A stretch of 9,524 nucleotides of DNA from Allocoprobacillus merdigallinarum (GCA_019117525.1 DWZO01000048.1:1-9524); one strand, 5' to 3'; positions 1-7,259 are shown, counted from the stretch's first letter. Numbers and translations are program-made. Notes: generated from the sequence alone by a model not told the origin.

Positions 1-8
1 ACTTCTAT

Positions 9-54
9 TTTTTTTAAAAAAAGACTTGCATTACATGAAATGATATGATAATAT
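9..54 (+). promoter_or_regulatory. Promoter of the tRNA-Asn/tRNA-Glu operon
   Basis: A -35 box TTGCAT (26-31) is separated by exactly 17 bases from a -10 box TAATAT (49-54), which predicts a start near base 61, about 12 bases before the tRNA-Asn. Upstream of the -35 lies a T-run followed by an A-run (about 8-22), the type of A/T tract that acts as an UP element at stable-RNA promoters. No other gene start lies between this site and the tRNAs. The boxes are read directly; promoter strength is inferred. Confidence 0.75.
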
Positions 55-72
55 ATTTAGGCAATCGAAAAT

Positions 73-148
73 GCTTGAATAGCTCAGTTGGTAGAGCAAT
101 CGGCTGTTAACCGATCGGTCGTAGGTTCGAGTCCTACTTCAAGCGCCA
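73..148 (+). tRNA. tRNA-Asn (anticodon GUU), CCA encoded
   Basis: A complete 76-base cloverleaf can be folded by eye. The acceptor stem GCTTGAA (73-79) pairs with TTCAAGC (138-144), followed by discriminator G145 and an encoded CCA (146-148). The anticodon stem ATCGG (99-103) pairs with CCGAT (111-115) around the loop CTGTTAA, with anticodon GTT at 106-108, which reads AAC/AAU. The T-arm contains GGTTCGAGTCC. It is the first gene of a two-tRNA transcript. As an ANN-decoding tRNA it belongs to the class carrying t6A at position 37, the substrate type of the TcdA enzyme encoded at 7317-8009. Confidence 0.97.
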
Positions 149-155
149 TTTTTAT

Positions 156-231
156 GGCCTGTTGGAGAAACGGTTAACTCACATGCCTTTCACGCATGCA
201 TTCACGGGTTCGAATCCCGTACAGGTCACCA
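156..231 (+). tRNA. tRNA-Glu (anticodon UUC), CCA encoded
   Basis: A 76-base cloverleaf: acceptor GGCCTGT (156-162) pairs with ACAGGTC (221-227) with one G-T pair, discriminator A228, encoded CCA 229-231. The anticodon stem CATGC (182-186) pairs with GCATG (194-198) around the loop CTTTCAC, giving anticodon TTC at 189-191, which reads GAA/GAG. The T-loop is GGTTCGAATCC. It lies 7 bases after tRNA-Asn, with no promoter of its own, and just before a terminator, so the two tRNAs are one transcript. Confidence 0.97.
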
Positions 232-241
232 TTTTTTAGAC

Positions 242-268
242 AAACGATCTTATGATCGTTTTTTTTAT
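242..268 (+). terminator. Intrinsic terminator of the tRNA operon
   Basis: An inverted repeat AACGATC (243-249), loop TTAT, GATCGTT (254-260) gives a stem of 7-8 bp that runs directly into a T-run (259-267). It lies 11 bases after the tRNA-Glu CCA end and before the promoter of the next gene. Confidence 0.85.
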
Positions 269-285
269 TTATATAAGCACATAAT

Positions 286-313
286 TTGTGATATGTCTGA
301 TACATGTTATAAT
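286..313 (+). promoter_or_regulatory. Promoter of the AAA+/VWA operon
   Basis: A consensus -10 box TATAAT (308-313) is preceded by TG at 305-306 (an extended -10). The -35 is weak: TTGTGA at 286-291 with a 16-base spacer. The predicted start is near 320. The gene's SD AAGGAG (325-330) lies 8 bases before the ATG at 339. The extended -10 would make up for the poor -35. No operator-like palindrome stands out. Confidence 0.65.
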
Positions 314-338
314 ATGAAACAGAAAAGGAGTAAGATAT

Positions 339-1976
339 ATGATACTTGATACACTTAAACAATTTAAACCCTATTCGATCTCACCAGGATATCATAGTGA
401 CATGATTCTATATGGGACTGAAAGCACAGATGAGCTCATCCCTCACACAACATATCCTTATCAACATGATACTGCTAAAGCTATACAAGGTATTGTTCAT
501 AGTCACTATCAACATGATTTTGTTTTTGTTTTTATCCATGAACATTCTCTTTTATTTCAAATCACTCATCAAAATAAAATAGAAGCTTATTTAGAATATT
601 CTTTTCATGAGCATCGTTTTATTATGGCAACTATCAATGAAGAAAGCGATAGTCTATATCGTTTACTTTTAACAGCTATTAATTACTTATATAATCAATA
701 TCAGATTGAAGAATTTGCTGATATTTATGAAAATTGGCGTCATATTGATATGTCACAACATGAGCATGGTCAACAATGGGATGCCAATGAATATAAATAT
801 GTTTTACATATAGCAAATAGGCTCATTGAACTTGTAAAAGAAATGATGAATCAACCTGACTGTTTCTTATCTTTACATTATGATTCTGTTGAAGAATTTA
901 TGCAACATCAACATATTACATTTAACACACAATCATTATGTGAAACCTTTCTGTTTCAAAAAGATCCTCAAAATCTCTTACTTGATTTACAATCTCAAGA
1001 AAAATTTTATGAATCTTTATCCACAGCTTCTTATACTATTTTAGATATCAATCCTCTTTATAGTGATCAGGAAAAACAAAAGCTTCCATTATTTTTACAG
1101 GAATCTATCAAAGATAATGAACGTTTATATATGCAAAATCGTCATTTTTTAGATCAAAATGATTTTGATTTAATCAAATCATTTCAAAGAGGAAAAACTT
1201 GGTCTTGTTTATACTATGGTCCTTCAGGAACAGGTAAAACAACAAAATTACTTTGTGTTGCTGGGGCATTAGGTTTACCATCACTGAAAATGGTAGGAAG
1301 TCGTTCTATTGATGAATCAACATTATTTGGAAAATATGTTTTAAGAAATGGTGAAACTGTTTTTGAATATGGTCCTTTAAGTTTAATGATGAAATATGGT
1401 GGAATGTTTATTTTTGATGAAATTAATATGGTTGATAGTGATATTATTTCTTCATTAAATGATGTTCTCGATGGTACAAAGCAAAAAATACTAGATAATG
1501 GTGAAATTATTCATGCACATCCTTTGTTTAGATTTGCTGAAAGTATGAATATTGGTTATGCTGGAACGAATGAAATGAACCTTTCTCATAAATCACGTAT
1601 TCAAAATAAAATAAAAATCAGTCAATTACCTATTGATAAAATGGCACAAATCATTGTCAAGGAAACAGATATCGACTTAAAAACAGCAACTCAAATGGCA
1701 TCATTACTCGATGCTTTCAATAATGTTATTATAAACGAAGGAAATGAAACAACACAAAGAATTGACTTGAGAACCTTATTAAACTGGGCTAATAAAACAG
1801 TTGACTTGGATGGTGATGTATTACGTGCCAGTCTAGTCACTATTATTTCTGAATTAGCTGAGGAAGATGATGAAATTCTTAATCTGGAAGATGTTCGTCA
1901 AATTTTATCAACAAACGGTGCTGCTTCTTCAGTGATGTCATTAATCGTTCATGAATTTGTTGAACAGGAAGTATAA
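339..1976 (+). CDS. CobS/CbbQ/MoxR-like AAA+ ATPase with a large unrecognised N-terminal region
   Basis: A 545-residue protein. Residues ~275-545 are an AAA+ ATPase: Walker A GPSGTGKT (294-301), Walker B MFIFDE (356-361), sensor-1 N411 in GTNE, a candidate arginine finger R420 in SHKSRIQN, and sensor-2-like R474 in QRIDLR. The segment between the Walker motifs (GSRSIDESTLFGKYVLRNG) and the HPLFRF stretch before sensor 1 follow the CobS/CbbQ/AAA_5 pattern. In those families the ATPase remodels a metallo-enzyme or chelatase together with a VWA partner, and a VWA gene follows here after 11 bases. Residues 1-270 match nothing I recognise and are rich in histidine, with HEH at 67, 90 and 141. There is no signal peptide or membrane segment, so it is probably cytoplasmic. 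The start is supported by SD AAGGAG 8 bases upstream. The ATPase assignment is firm; the cellular role is unknown. No CobN, Rubisco or NO-reductase gene is nearby, so none of those names should be transferred. Confidence 0.88.
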   Translation: MILDTLKQFKPYSISPGYHSDMILYGTESTDELIPHTTYPYQHDTAKAIQGIVHSHYQHDFVFVFIHEHSLLFQITHQNKIEAYLEYSFHEHRFIMATINEESDSLYRLLLTAINYLYNQYQIEEFADIYENWRHIDMSQHEHGQQWDANEYKYVLHIANRLIELVKEMMNQPDCFLSLHYDSVEEFMQHQHITFNTQSLCETFLFQKDPQNLLLDLQSQEKFYESLSTASYTILDINPLYSDQEKQKLPLFLQESIKDNERLYMQNRHFLDQNDFDLIKSFQRGKTWSCLYYGPSGTGKTTKLLCVAGALGLPSLKMVGSRSIDESTLFGKYVLRNGETVFEYGPLSLMMKYGGMFIFDEINMVDSDIISSLNDVLDGTKQKILDNGEIIHAHPLFRFAESMNIGYAGTNEMNLSHKSRIQNKIKISQLPIDKMAQIIVKETDIDLKTATQMASLLDAFNNVIINEGNETTQRIDLRTLLNWANKTVDLDGDVLRASLVTIISELAEEDDEILNLEDVRQILSTNGAASSVMSLIVHEFVEQEV

Positions 1977-1987
1977 AGGTATAAAAT

Positions 1988-3844
1988 ATGTTATCACAAG
2001 ATGAAAAAAGAAAACTTAAAAAAAATGCTGCTCTCTATGCCAGAATGCCTGTTCAATTACAAATAGATACAAGCAATCAGCATTATTCACAAATCCAAAA
2101 TCAAAAAGCACTCATTATTTTAGGTGAACAAGCCCCTTATCGTTATCTTGCAAACTTTCATCCTCAAGGTTATGCCATGTTTATGGAGGGTCTGGAATTA
2201 CACGAACTGGCTTCTTTGTTATATACTGATTTTCAAGTGCTATCCCATGTCTATCAAAAAGCCACTGAAGCTTTAGATATGGCCAATCAAAGTGCCAAAG
2301 CATATTTAAATAAAGAAATCAAATATCGTGATTTGAAAGACGTTCTTTTCCATTATGTCTATCAAACCAATCTTCCATTAGTCTTAAAAGCCATTGAAGA
2401 AGGTGCTGTTGAAAATGCTATGGGAATAGAATATCCTGAAACATGGAATGCTTTAATGTATGCCAGACAAGCCATCATACTGGCTTTTATGAAAGAAAAC
2501 CATAATCATCATGACACCTCATTTCTTATGGATAAAATCATTAAAGAAATAATGGCTATCTGCACTTATGGTTATCGCTTTAAATTAAATGATAGCATTG
2601 TTTATCTGCCACGCTATTTGCATCAGCATTTTACTGAAATAAGAAAGCTGGCTATTAAGGGACGTTTACAAACCCATAATACAACTGAACGTATAGAAAT
2701 AGCTCAAATGATTTTACAGCTCTGTTCACCTATTATGGAAGAAACTGTCAAAGAAATCATTGATACTATTCAAAACGGCTCTAAAATATCTGGCATCTCT
2801 AACAGTCTTTTTTCTCAAATGTCCAGTGAAATTGCTGTTCAATTTCAAAAAAGTACTTCCAATGATACTCAACCGCAAGAAACACCAACAAAGTACAAAA
2901 TGAATCTTTCTGATGAAGAATTTCAACGTATTGAATCTCTAGAAAATGAAGCAGAAAAAACAAATAATCATCAAATTTTACAAGATATTCATAGACGTGA
3001 AGAAAAACAAAGAAAACAATCAGAAAAAAGACTTCAAACCCAAACATATCAATCAACTATTGAACAATCTATTGTTTTATCTCCTTTAGAAAGAACAACA
3101 CCAACTCAATATGGTATTATTGCTTTAAGAAGTCAACATGAAAGTATAGTCCGAAGTAATAAACTGGCAAGACTGTTTAAACGTGAAAGAATGTATGCTT
3201 CTAAAAGTCGTACAAAACATAGATTAGAATATGGTAGACATTTAGATCAGCAAAATCTTTACCGTGCTACTTTAGATGGTCGTGTTTTTAAGGAACATAA
3301 ACAAGGCCAAAAGAAAGATTTATGCGTTTATATTCTTGTCGATACAAGTGAATCAATGAGCGGAGAAAAAATAATCAATACTATGAAAGGCTGTTTTGAA
3401 CTGGCAAGAGTATTACAAACTTTAAAAATCCCCTTTTGCATCTCATCTCATAAAGCTTTAGGACAAACCAAAGTACAACTCACTGAAATTATATCTTTTC
3501 AAGACTGTCAAAAAAGATATATGTTAGATCGTATCTTTGCAATGCATACATCTGGTGGAACACATGAGGATATAGCTTTAGAATATGTATTAAAAAAACT
3601 TGCTGAATATAAAAGACAAAGAAAAGGTTTTGTTTTTGTATTATCTGATGGTGATACTCATGGTGTTGAACATATTCATGAATTAACACATCTTTATAAA
3701 AAAGATAAGAATATAGATGTCATTGGAATTGGTATTCAAACTGCCCCATTAATTACAAAAACATATCCTAACAGTTTATTTATAGAAGATATACAAACTT
3801 TACCTGATATGCTCATTAATAAATTAAAAGAAATTGCAATATAA
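1988..3844 (+). CDS. VWA-domain protein, partner of the AAA+ ATPase (CobT/CbbO/ViaA-like architecture)
   Basis: A 618-residue protein with a VWA domain at about 445-618. The metal-ion-dependent adhesion site is complete: DTSES (DxSxS, 452-456), a threonine in SGGT (T525) and D554 in LSDGD. Residues 1-290 look all-helical and are not recognised. Residues ~294-362 are a highly charged, probably coiled-coil linker (EEKQRKQSEKR), followed by a basic segment (~385-445) leading into the VWA domain, much as in CobT and CbbO/NorD-type proteins. It lacks a signal peptide and membrane helices. Its ATG lies 11 bases after the ATPase stop, with SD-like AAAGG over the junction (1975-1979), so the two are co-translated. 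In the known pairs the VWA protein bridges the AAA+ ring to its client; that role is inferred here. A bidirectional terminator follows its stop directly. Confidence 0.85.
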   Translation: MLSQDEKRKLKKNAALYARMPVQLQIDTSNQHYSQIQNQKALIILGEQAPYRYLANFHPQGYAMFMEGLELHELASLLYTDFQVLSHVYQKATEALDMANQSAKAYLNKEIKYRDLKDVLFHYVYQTNLPLVLKAIEEGAVENAMGIEYPETWNALMYARQAIILAFMKENHNHHDTSFLMDKIIKEIMAICTYGYRFKLNDSIVYLPRYLHQHFTEIRKLAIKGRLQTHNTTERIEIAQMILQLCSPIMEETVKEIIDTIQNGSKISGISNSLFSQMSSEIAVQFQKSTSNDTQPQETPTKYKMNLSDEEFQRIESLENEAEKTNNHQILQDIHRREEKQRKQSEKRLQTQTYQSTIEQSIVLSPLERTTPTQYGIIALRSQHESIVRSNKLARLFKRERMYASKSRTKHRLEYGRHLDQQNLYRATLDGRVFKEHKQGQKKDLCVYILVDTSESMSGEKIINTMKGCFELARVLQTLKIPFCISSHKALGQTKVQLTEIISFQDCQKRYMLDRIFAMHTSGGTHEDIALEYVLKKLAEYKRQRKGFVFVLSDGDTHGVEHIHELTHLYKKDKNIDVIGIGIQTAPLITKTYPNSLFIEDIQTLPDMLINKLKEIAI

Positions 3845-3868
3845 AAACATCTCATTTGAGATGTTTTT
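3843..3868. terminator. Bidirectional terminator between convergent genes
   Basis: AAAAACATCTC (3843-3853), loop ATTT, GAGATGTTTTT (3858-3868): an 11-bp stem with A-tract and T-tract arms, so it can end transcription in both directions. It shares bases with the stop codon of the VWA gene (3842-3844) on the plus strand and of the small membrane protein (3867-3869) on the minus strand. Confidence 0.85.
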
Positions 3869-4145
3869 ATATTGCATATCCAATAACGAATAATGACATC
3901 ATCACAACCAACAGCATTCTGATGGCTAACCAAATTGTTGGATAGCGACGAAACAAATGAAAATAAGTATATTCTACATTTGCAATACGACTTCCTCTTG
4001 CCCAAAAAGCATTGCATAATATGGAAAATATCCATATGATAATGACTAAATTCTGATGCGCTCCATGAAGCAATAAAAATATACCTGCTATCAAAATAAT
4101 AAACCATTGTATCTTTATAAATAATTGATCTATTTTCCTATTCAT
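3867..4145 (-). CDS. Small hydrophobic membrane protein, unknown function
   Basis: A 92-residue protein with about three predicted membrane helices (roughly residues 9-28, 32-50 and 72-91), separated by short charged loops (WARGSRIANVEY; FRRYPT). I do not recognise the family. Its ATG (4143-4145) overlaps the TGA stop (4142-4144) of the upstream lipoprotein reading frame as ATGA, the usual sign of translational coupling. The SD-like TAGGAG lies about 10 bases upstream, inside that gene. The pairing suggests a membrane partner for the lipoprotein. If translation of the lipoprotein frame stops early at its internal TGA, expression of this gene may also fall. Confidence 0.65.
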   Translation of the reverse strand: MNRKIDQLFIKIQWFIILIAGIFLLLHGAHQNLVIIIWIFSILCNAFWARGSRIANVEYTYFHLFRRYPTIWLAIRMLLVVMMSLFVIGYAI

Positions 4146-4585
4146 TTTCCATAAACTCCTACATAAGAAACCTTTCCATTATTTTCCTGCATTCTTAAAA
4201 TAACTTCTCCCTGTTTTTGGTTTTGATCTTTGAATTTAACTGTCAAAACTTGACTATCACCTTCTTGAATAGAAACAGATTGAATTGTGACAGGTAATGA
4301 ATACGATGATAACTCATTCATGATAAATGTCACAATTTTTATTTGGACATCTTTAAGTGTATCTTCTTCCATGACATCTTGAAATTCAGCTTCCATATCC
4401 TGATAGATTTGTTCTTGTGATGCAATATCACTGGGATCTTCTTCTGCCTTTTGCATGACTTCTTGTGAATAACTGACTCATTTTTCTGTCACCTCTACCA
4501 TATCAACCTGATTGTCATTGACTTGACATCCACTCATAGCAAAAGCTAAAACTGCACTCAATACAAACATTCCTATTCTTTTCAT
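4142..4585 (-). pseudogene. Lipoprotein gene interrupted by an in-frame TGA
   Basis: From ATG 4583-4585 the frame encodes a classic lipoprotein signal peptide: MKRIG, a hydrophobic core and lipobox MSGC with C20. It then meets TGA at codon 36 (4478-4480). The same frame stays open afterwards to 4142 and would give a 147-residue lipoprotein in all. The downstream part alone (104 codons from ATG 4454-4456) has no SD and no export signal, so it is not a convincing separate gene. The true start has an SD (AGGTG) 8 bases upstream. The C-terminal part has alternating, beta-like segments (VTIQSVSIQ; VLTVKFKD; KVSYVGVYG), but the family is not recognised. Explanations: nonsense mutation, sequencing error, or UGA read-through, with Trp a fitting residue. 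It heads an operon with the small membrane protein. Confidence 0.7.
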
Positions 4586-4671
4586 ACTTTTTTCACCTAC
4601 CTTATTTTTATAATATATTGTTTGATATGAAAATAATTTAAATATTTAAAATAATATCTCTTCTCACTATC

Positions 4672-4700
4672 AGTATAACATATTCATTTTTATAGTAAAG
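4672..4700 (-). promoter_or_regulatory. Possible promoter of the lipoprotein/membrane-protein operon
   Basis: On the minus strand an extended -10, TGTTATACT (4680 to 4672), has a weak -35-like TTTACT (4699 to 4694) 16 bases upstream. It lies just after the terminator of the penicillin-binding protein gene and about 80 bases before the lipoprotein ATG. AT-rich sequence closer to the gene could also supply a -10, so the exact site is uncertain. Confidence 0.35.
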
Positions 4701-4726
4701 CTATTTTATATTTTCAAAAAAAGTAT

Positions 4727-4752
4727 TTAAAAAACGGAGTCATCACTCCGTT
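4727..4752 (-). terminator. Intrinsic terminator of the penicillin-binding protein gene
   Basis: On the minus strand AACGGAGT, loop GATG, ACTCCGTT (8-bp stem, bases 4752 to 4733) is followed by a T6 run. The stem begins inside the TAA stop codon of the gene (4751-4753), so translation termination and the hairpin coincide. Confidence 0.85.
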
Positions 4753-6748
4753 ATTTTTGTAAATATGACATCAGTGGCTGTTTAACACCATTAACAACAT
4801 AATTACTTCCACCACGACCTTTGACATCTTCTACCATTGTTGTAATGACAATTGGTTTTGATGAATCAGTAGAAGCAACAGATAACCATCCAAGCTCTGT
4901 TCCTGTTGTATCGTCTTGTGAATCCTTAATCTCTCCAGTTCCTGTTTTTGCAGCTAACTGATATTGACTGTTATTTAAAGCATGCGCAGTTCCATTATTG
5001 TCTTCAACAACTTGAATCAAATCAGATTTGATTTCATCCGTTGTTTCTTTAGAAAATGGTTCTGCCCAAACTGATGTTTCTGTTGATTTCACAACATGTG
5101 GTGTCATCATTTTACCATCATTCATAAAAGAACTATAAATAGATGTCATTTGAACTGGATTCATAAGAATCTGGCCTTGTCCATATCCACTATCTGCAAT
5201 CAGTATTTCATCATCAAATGAACCACTTGTATATTGTGATTTTGTAAGAGCCAATTCAAAAGGAATATCTTCTCCAATCATTAAAGATTTATATCCTTTT
5301 TCAAGATTATCTTTTCCAATTTCTAATGCTGCTTTCGCAAAATAAACATTATCAGAATAAATTAAAGCATTTCTTAAATTATTTGGATTTGGTGCATGTA
5401 AAGTTGTGACAAAATAATCTCCCCAACTAGAATCTTTTTGCCATTTCATTTCAGCTCCAAAATCTTTAGATGCATCTAAAGAATCAGTTTCCAATCCAAT
5501 GGCTGCTGTTATAGCCTTCATTGTTGAACCAGGCACCCAAGTTGCTCTAAAACGATTTGTTAATGGTTGATCTTCATCATTGTTTAAATCATCCCATTCT
5601 TCCGTTGAAAAACCATAAATAAAATCATTGCTGTCAAAAGATGGTGTGCTGACTAAAGCCAAAACTTCACCATTTGTTGGATTCATCGCAACTGATGCAC
5701 TTTGATCTTCATCAAATGCATTATATAAATCTCTTTGTAAATCAATATCTATAGTTAATGTAATATCCTGTCCATCCTGTTTTTCCTGCGTAGCAACTGT
5801 ACTCTTTGTACTTCCATTCTCATCAACAATAGAAATTGTTGCCCCATTTGTTCCTTTTAACTGTTTTTCATATGCTGCTTCAATACCGCTTCTTCCAATC
5901 ATTGATGTTTCTGTATAACCTTCACCTTGATGTTTTTCTAAATCTTCAGCAGTCACCTGTTGCATATATCCAGTTAAATGTGATGTCACTTCACCATATG
6001 GATAAGTACGAACTTCAACTGTATTGAGCTGTACTCCTGGAATTTGTAGTAATTGGTTTTCTAACTGTGTATCTGTTGATGGAATTGTTGTTAATGGAAC
6101 AAAGGAATCATCTTGAATCCATGATGCACTCATTGTTTTTTGAATGCTTTCTTTTGTTAAACCTAACAACTCAGCCAGTTGGTCGTAATCATTTTCGCCA
6201 TTCAGTTTACCTCTTACTAAACCAACAGAATAAGCTTCTCCTTGTCCTGCCAACATTTTTCCATTACGATCTAAAATTTGTCCTCTGATTGCTTCATCTT
6301 CTGAAACTCTCACTCTATCATTTTGCGTTAAATCTGGAAAAATAAATGAATCATCCCACACAATTTTTCCATCTTCAATCGTTGTTTTATTTTCAAAAGT
6401 AACTTCTCCAGCAATTGTATTCATTTTCACATTATATGTTAATTCATTATCAGTTTCATCTGTAACTTCAATTTGAAAATTACTTGCTTCAATACCTTCA
6501 TAAATATTCTGATTTCTTTCCACAAATGTTTGCTGATCATAAGATTTCTGTGATTCGCTACTTAGACTATTGTACATATCTTCATATTTCTTTTCAGATA
6601 TTTGTGCATAAAAATTCTTTAATGTGGATTCATTATTATTCCCTGATAATAAAAAGAATAACACTACTGCCACAATCACAACAATCGCTACAAGACCTCC
6701 AATAGCAATATATTTCTTTCGATTACGATTCGTATATATGACTCCCAT
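4751..6748 (-). CDS. MecA-type class B penicillin-binding protein (transpeptidase)
   Basis: A 665-residue membrane-anchored D,D-transpeptidase that cross-links peptidoglycan outside the membrane. A short cytoplasmic tail rich in R and K is followed by one membrane helix (~14-34), then an NTF2-like MecA N-terminal domain (~38-145), a dimerisation domain (~150-320) and the transpeptidase domain (~340-660). All three catalytic motifs are present: S408-T-M-K411 (acyl-enzyme serine), S465-D-N467 and K601-T-G-T604. Length and domain order match B. subtilis PBP3 (pbpC), enterococcal PBP5 and MecA. Such proteins often bind beta-lactams weakly, but affinity cannot be read from sequence. It has a very strong SD (AAAGGAGG) 7 bases before ATG 6748 and its own promoter and terminator, so it is monocistronic. 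No mecR/blaR-type regulator is in the window, so nothing here suggests induction. Confidence 0.93.
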   Translation of the reverse strand: MGVIYTNRNRKKYIAIGGLVAIVVIVAVVLFFLLSGNNNESTLKNFYAQISEKKYEDMYNSLSSESQKSYDQQTFVERNQNIYEGIEASNFQIEVTDETDNELTYNVKMNTIAGEVTFENKTTIEDGKIVWDDSFIFPDLTQNDRVRVSEDEAIRGQILDRNGKMLAGQGEAYSVGLVRGKLNGENDYDQLAELLGLTKESIQKTMSASWIQDDSFVPLTTIPSTDTQLENQLLQIPGVQLNTVEVRTYPYGEVTSHLTGYMQQVTAEDLEKHQGEGYTETSMIGRSGIEAAYEKQLKGTNGATISIVDENGSTKSTVATQEKQDGQDITLTIDIDLQRDLYNAFDEDQSASVAMNPTNGEVLALVSTPSFDSNDFIYGFSTEEWDDLNNDEDQPLTNRFRATWVPGSTMKAITAAIGLETDSLDASKDFGAEMKWQKDSSWGDYFVTTLHAPNPNNLRNALIYSDNVYFAKAALEIGKDNLEKGYKSLMIGEDIPFELALTKSQYTSGSFDDEILIADSGYGQGQILMNPVQMTSIYSSFMNDGKMMTPHVVKSTETSVWAEPFSKETTDEIKSDLIQVVEDNNGTAHALNNSQYQLAAKTGTGEIKDSQDDTTGTELGWLSVASTDSSKPIVITTMVEDVKGRGGSNYVVNGVKQPLMSYLQK

Positions 6749-6771
6749 ATCTTCTCCTCCTTTGCAAGCTT

Positions 6772-6780
6772 AGTATATCA
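6772..6780 (-). promoter_or_regulatory. Extended -10 promoter of the penicillin-binding protein gene
   Basis: On the minus strand TGATATACT (6780 to 6772) is an extended -10 (TG-n-TATACT), about 24 bases upstream of the ATG. No good -35 sits at 16-18 bases. A TTGACT occurs further upstream (28-base spacing), too far to be its partner. Predicted 5' leader: under 20 bases. Confidence 0.45.
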
Positions 6781-6828
6781 CTTTTCAAAAATAAAGAAAA
6801 TATTTAGTCAATATTTCTAAAAGAATAC

Positions 6829-6852
6829 AAAAATGACTAACAAAACTGTTAG
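6829..6852 (-). terminator. Probable terminator of the ferritin-like gene
   Basis: On the minus strand CTAACA, loop GTTT, TGTTAG (6852 to 6837) is followed by TCATTTTTG. The stem is only 6 bp and AT-rich, so it is weaker than the others. It again includes the gene's TAA stop (6849-6851) and precedes the next gene's promoter. Confidence 0.55.
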
Positions 6853-7259
6853 CCATTGGTCTGTGGAGTATTCAAATTCGTAATAATTGCTAAAACTGTT
6901 AAAATATGTCCAAGCTTTGTATCAGAAATAGCTCTCACTGTTTCTCTAAACTCATTGTTACTTTGATTGTATGTGAGTTTACGATATTCAAGATAAGAAC
7001 TGATTTCAAGTTTCAATATTTCATTTAATACTACCCTGTATCCTCCCTGTAAATTAATCTCTGGGACCATTGGATCAAAGTTAACACCATATTCTAACTT
7101 ATAAAAATAATTCAAGTAATTGGCATTTGTTTCAGCATTTTGAGCAAAAGCCAATAATGCATTTTTTTCTTCCTGCGATGAAGCTAAAGCTGCTGCACGA
7201 CGATAAAGTTGATCCAAAAATTTTTCTGTATAAATATAAGATTGAAGTTGATCTCGCAT
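6849..7259 (-). CDS. Predicted four-helix ferritin-like small protein, function unknown
   Basis: A 136-residue protein that appears almost all-helical. Four amphipathic helices are expected at ~1-27, 29-57, 74-100 and 103-130, with a longer loop (NFDPMVPEINLQGG) between the second and third. This is the layout of ferritin/rubrerythrin-like bundles, with E12, E43, E85 or E91, and H118 in DTKLGH as possible ligands. The usual pair of ExxH motifs is not seen, so a di-iron centre is doubtful. The reading frame opens with GTG at 7268, but the SD GAGGT sits directly against that codon and 7 bases before ATG 7259, so I place the start at 7259. It follows tcdA on the same strand after 57 bases without a convincing terminator, so it may be the third gene of the ttcA-tcdA transcript. 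The fold is inferred from the helix pattern alone. Confidence 0.6.
   Translation of the reverse strand: MRDQLQSYIYTEKFLDQLYRRAAALASSQEEKNALLAFAQNAETNANYLNYFYKLEYGVNFDPMVPEINLQGGYRVVLNEILKLEISSYLEYRKLTYNQSNNEFRETVRAISDTKLGHILTVLAIITNLNTPQTNG

Noticed and set aside
9..22. T-run/A-run palindrome as a terminator
   Set aside because: It has no GC stem and sits directly upstream of the tRNA promoter, where an UP element is the simpler reading.
156..339. tRNA-Glu as an integration site for a genomic island carrying the AAA+/VWA pair
   Set aside because: No integrase, no second copy of the tRNA 3' end, and base composition of the pair like the rest of the window.
3736..4107. 123-codon minus-strand frame overlapping the VWA gene end and the small membrane protein
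   Set aside because: It is out of frame with two better-supported genes, crosses the bidirectional terminator and has no SD; an antisense shadow.
4478..4480. Selenocysteine decoding of the internal TGA
   Set aside because: No adjacent stem-loop of SECIS type is evident and the context (TEK-x-VSYSQ) has no redox or cysteine-homologue character.
6749..6848. Riboswitch or leader RNA before the penicillin-binding protein gene
   Set aside because: The predicted leader is under 20 bases, and the rest of the gap is the neighbour's terminator and AT-rich promoter sequence.
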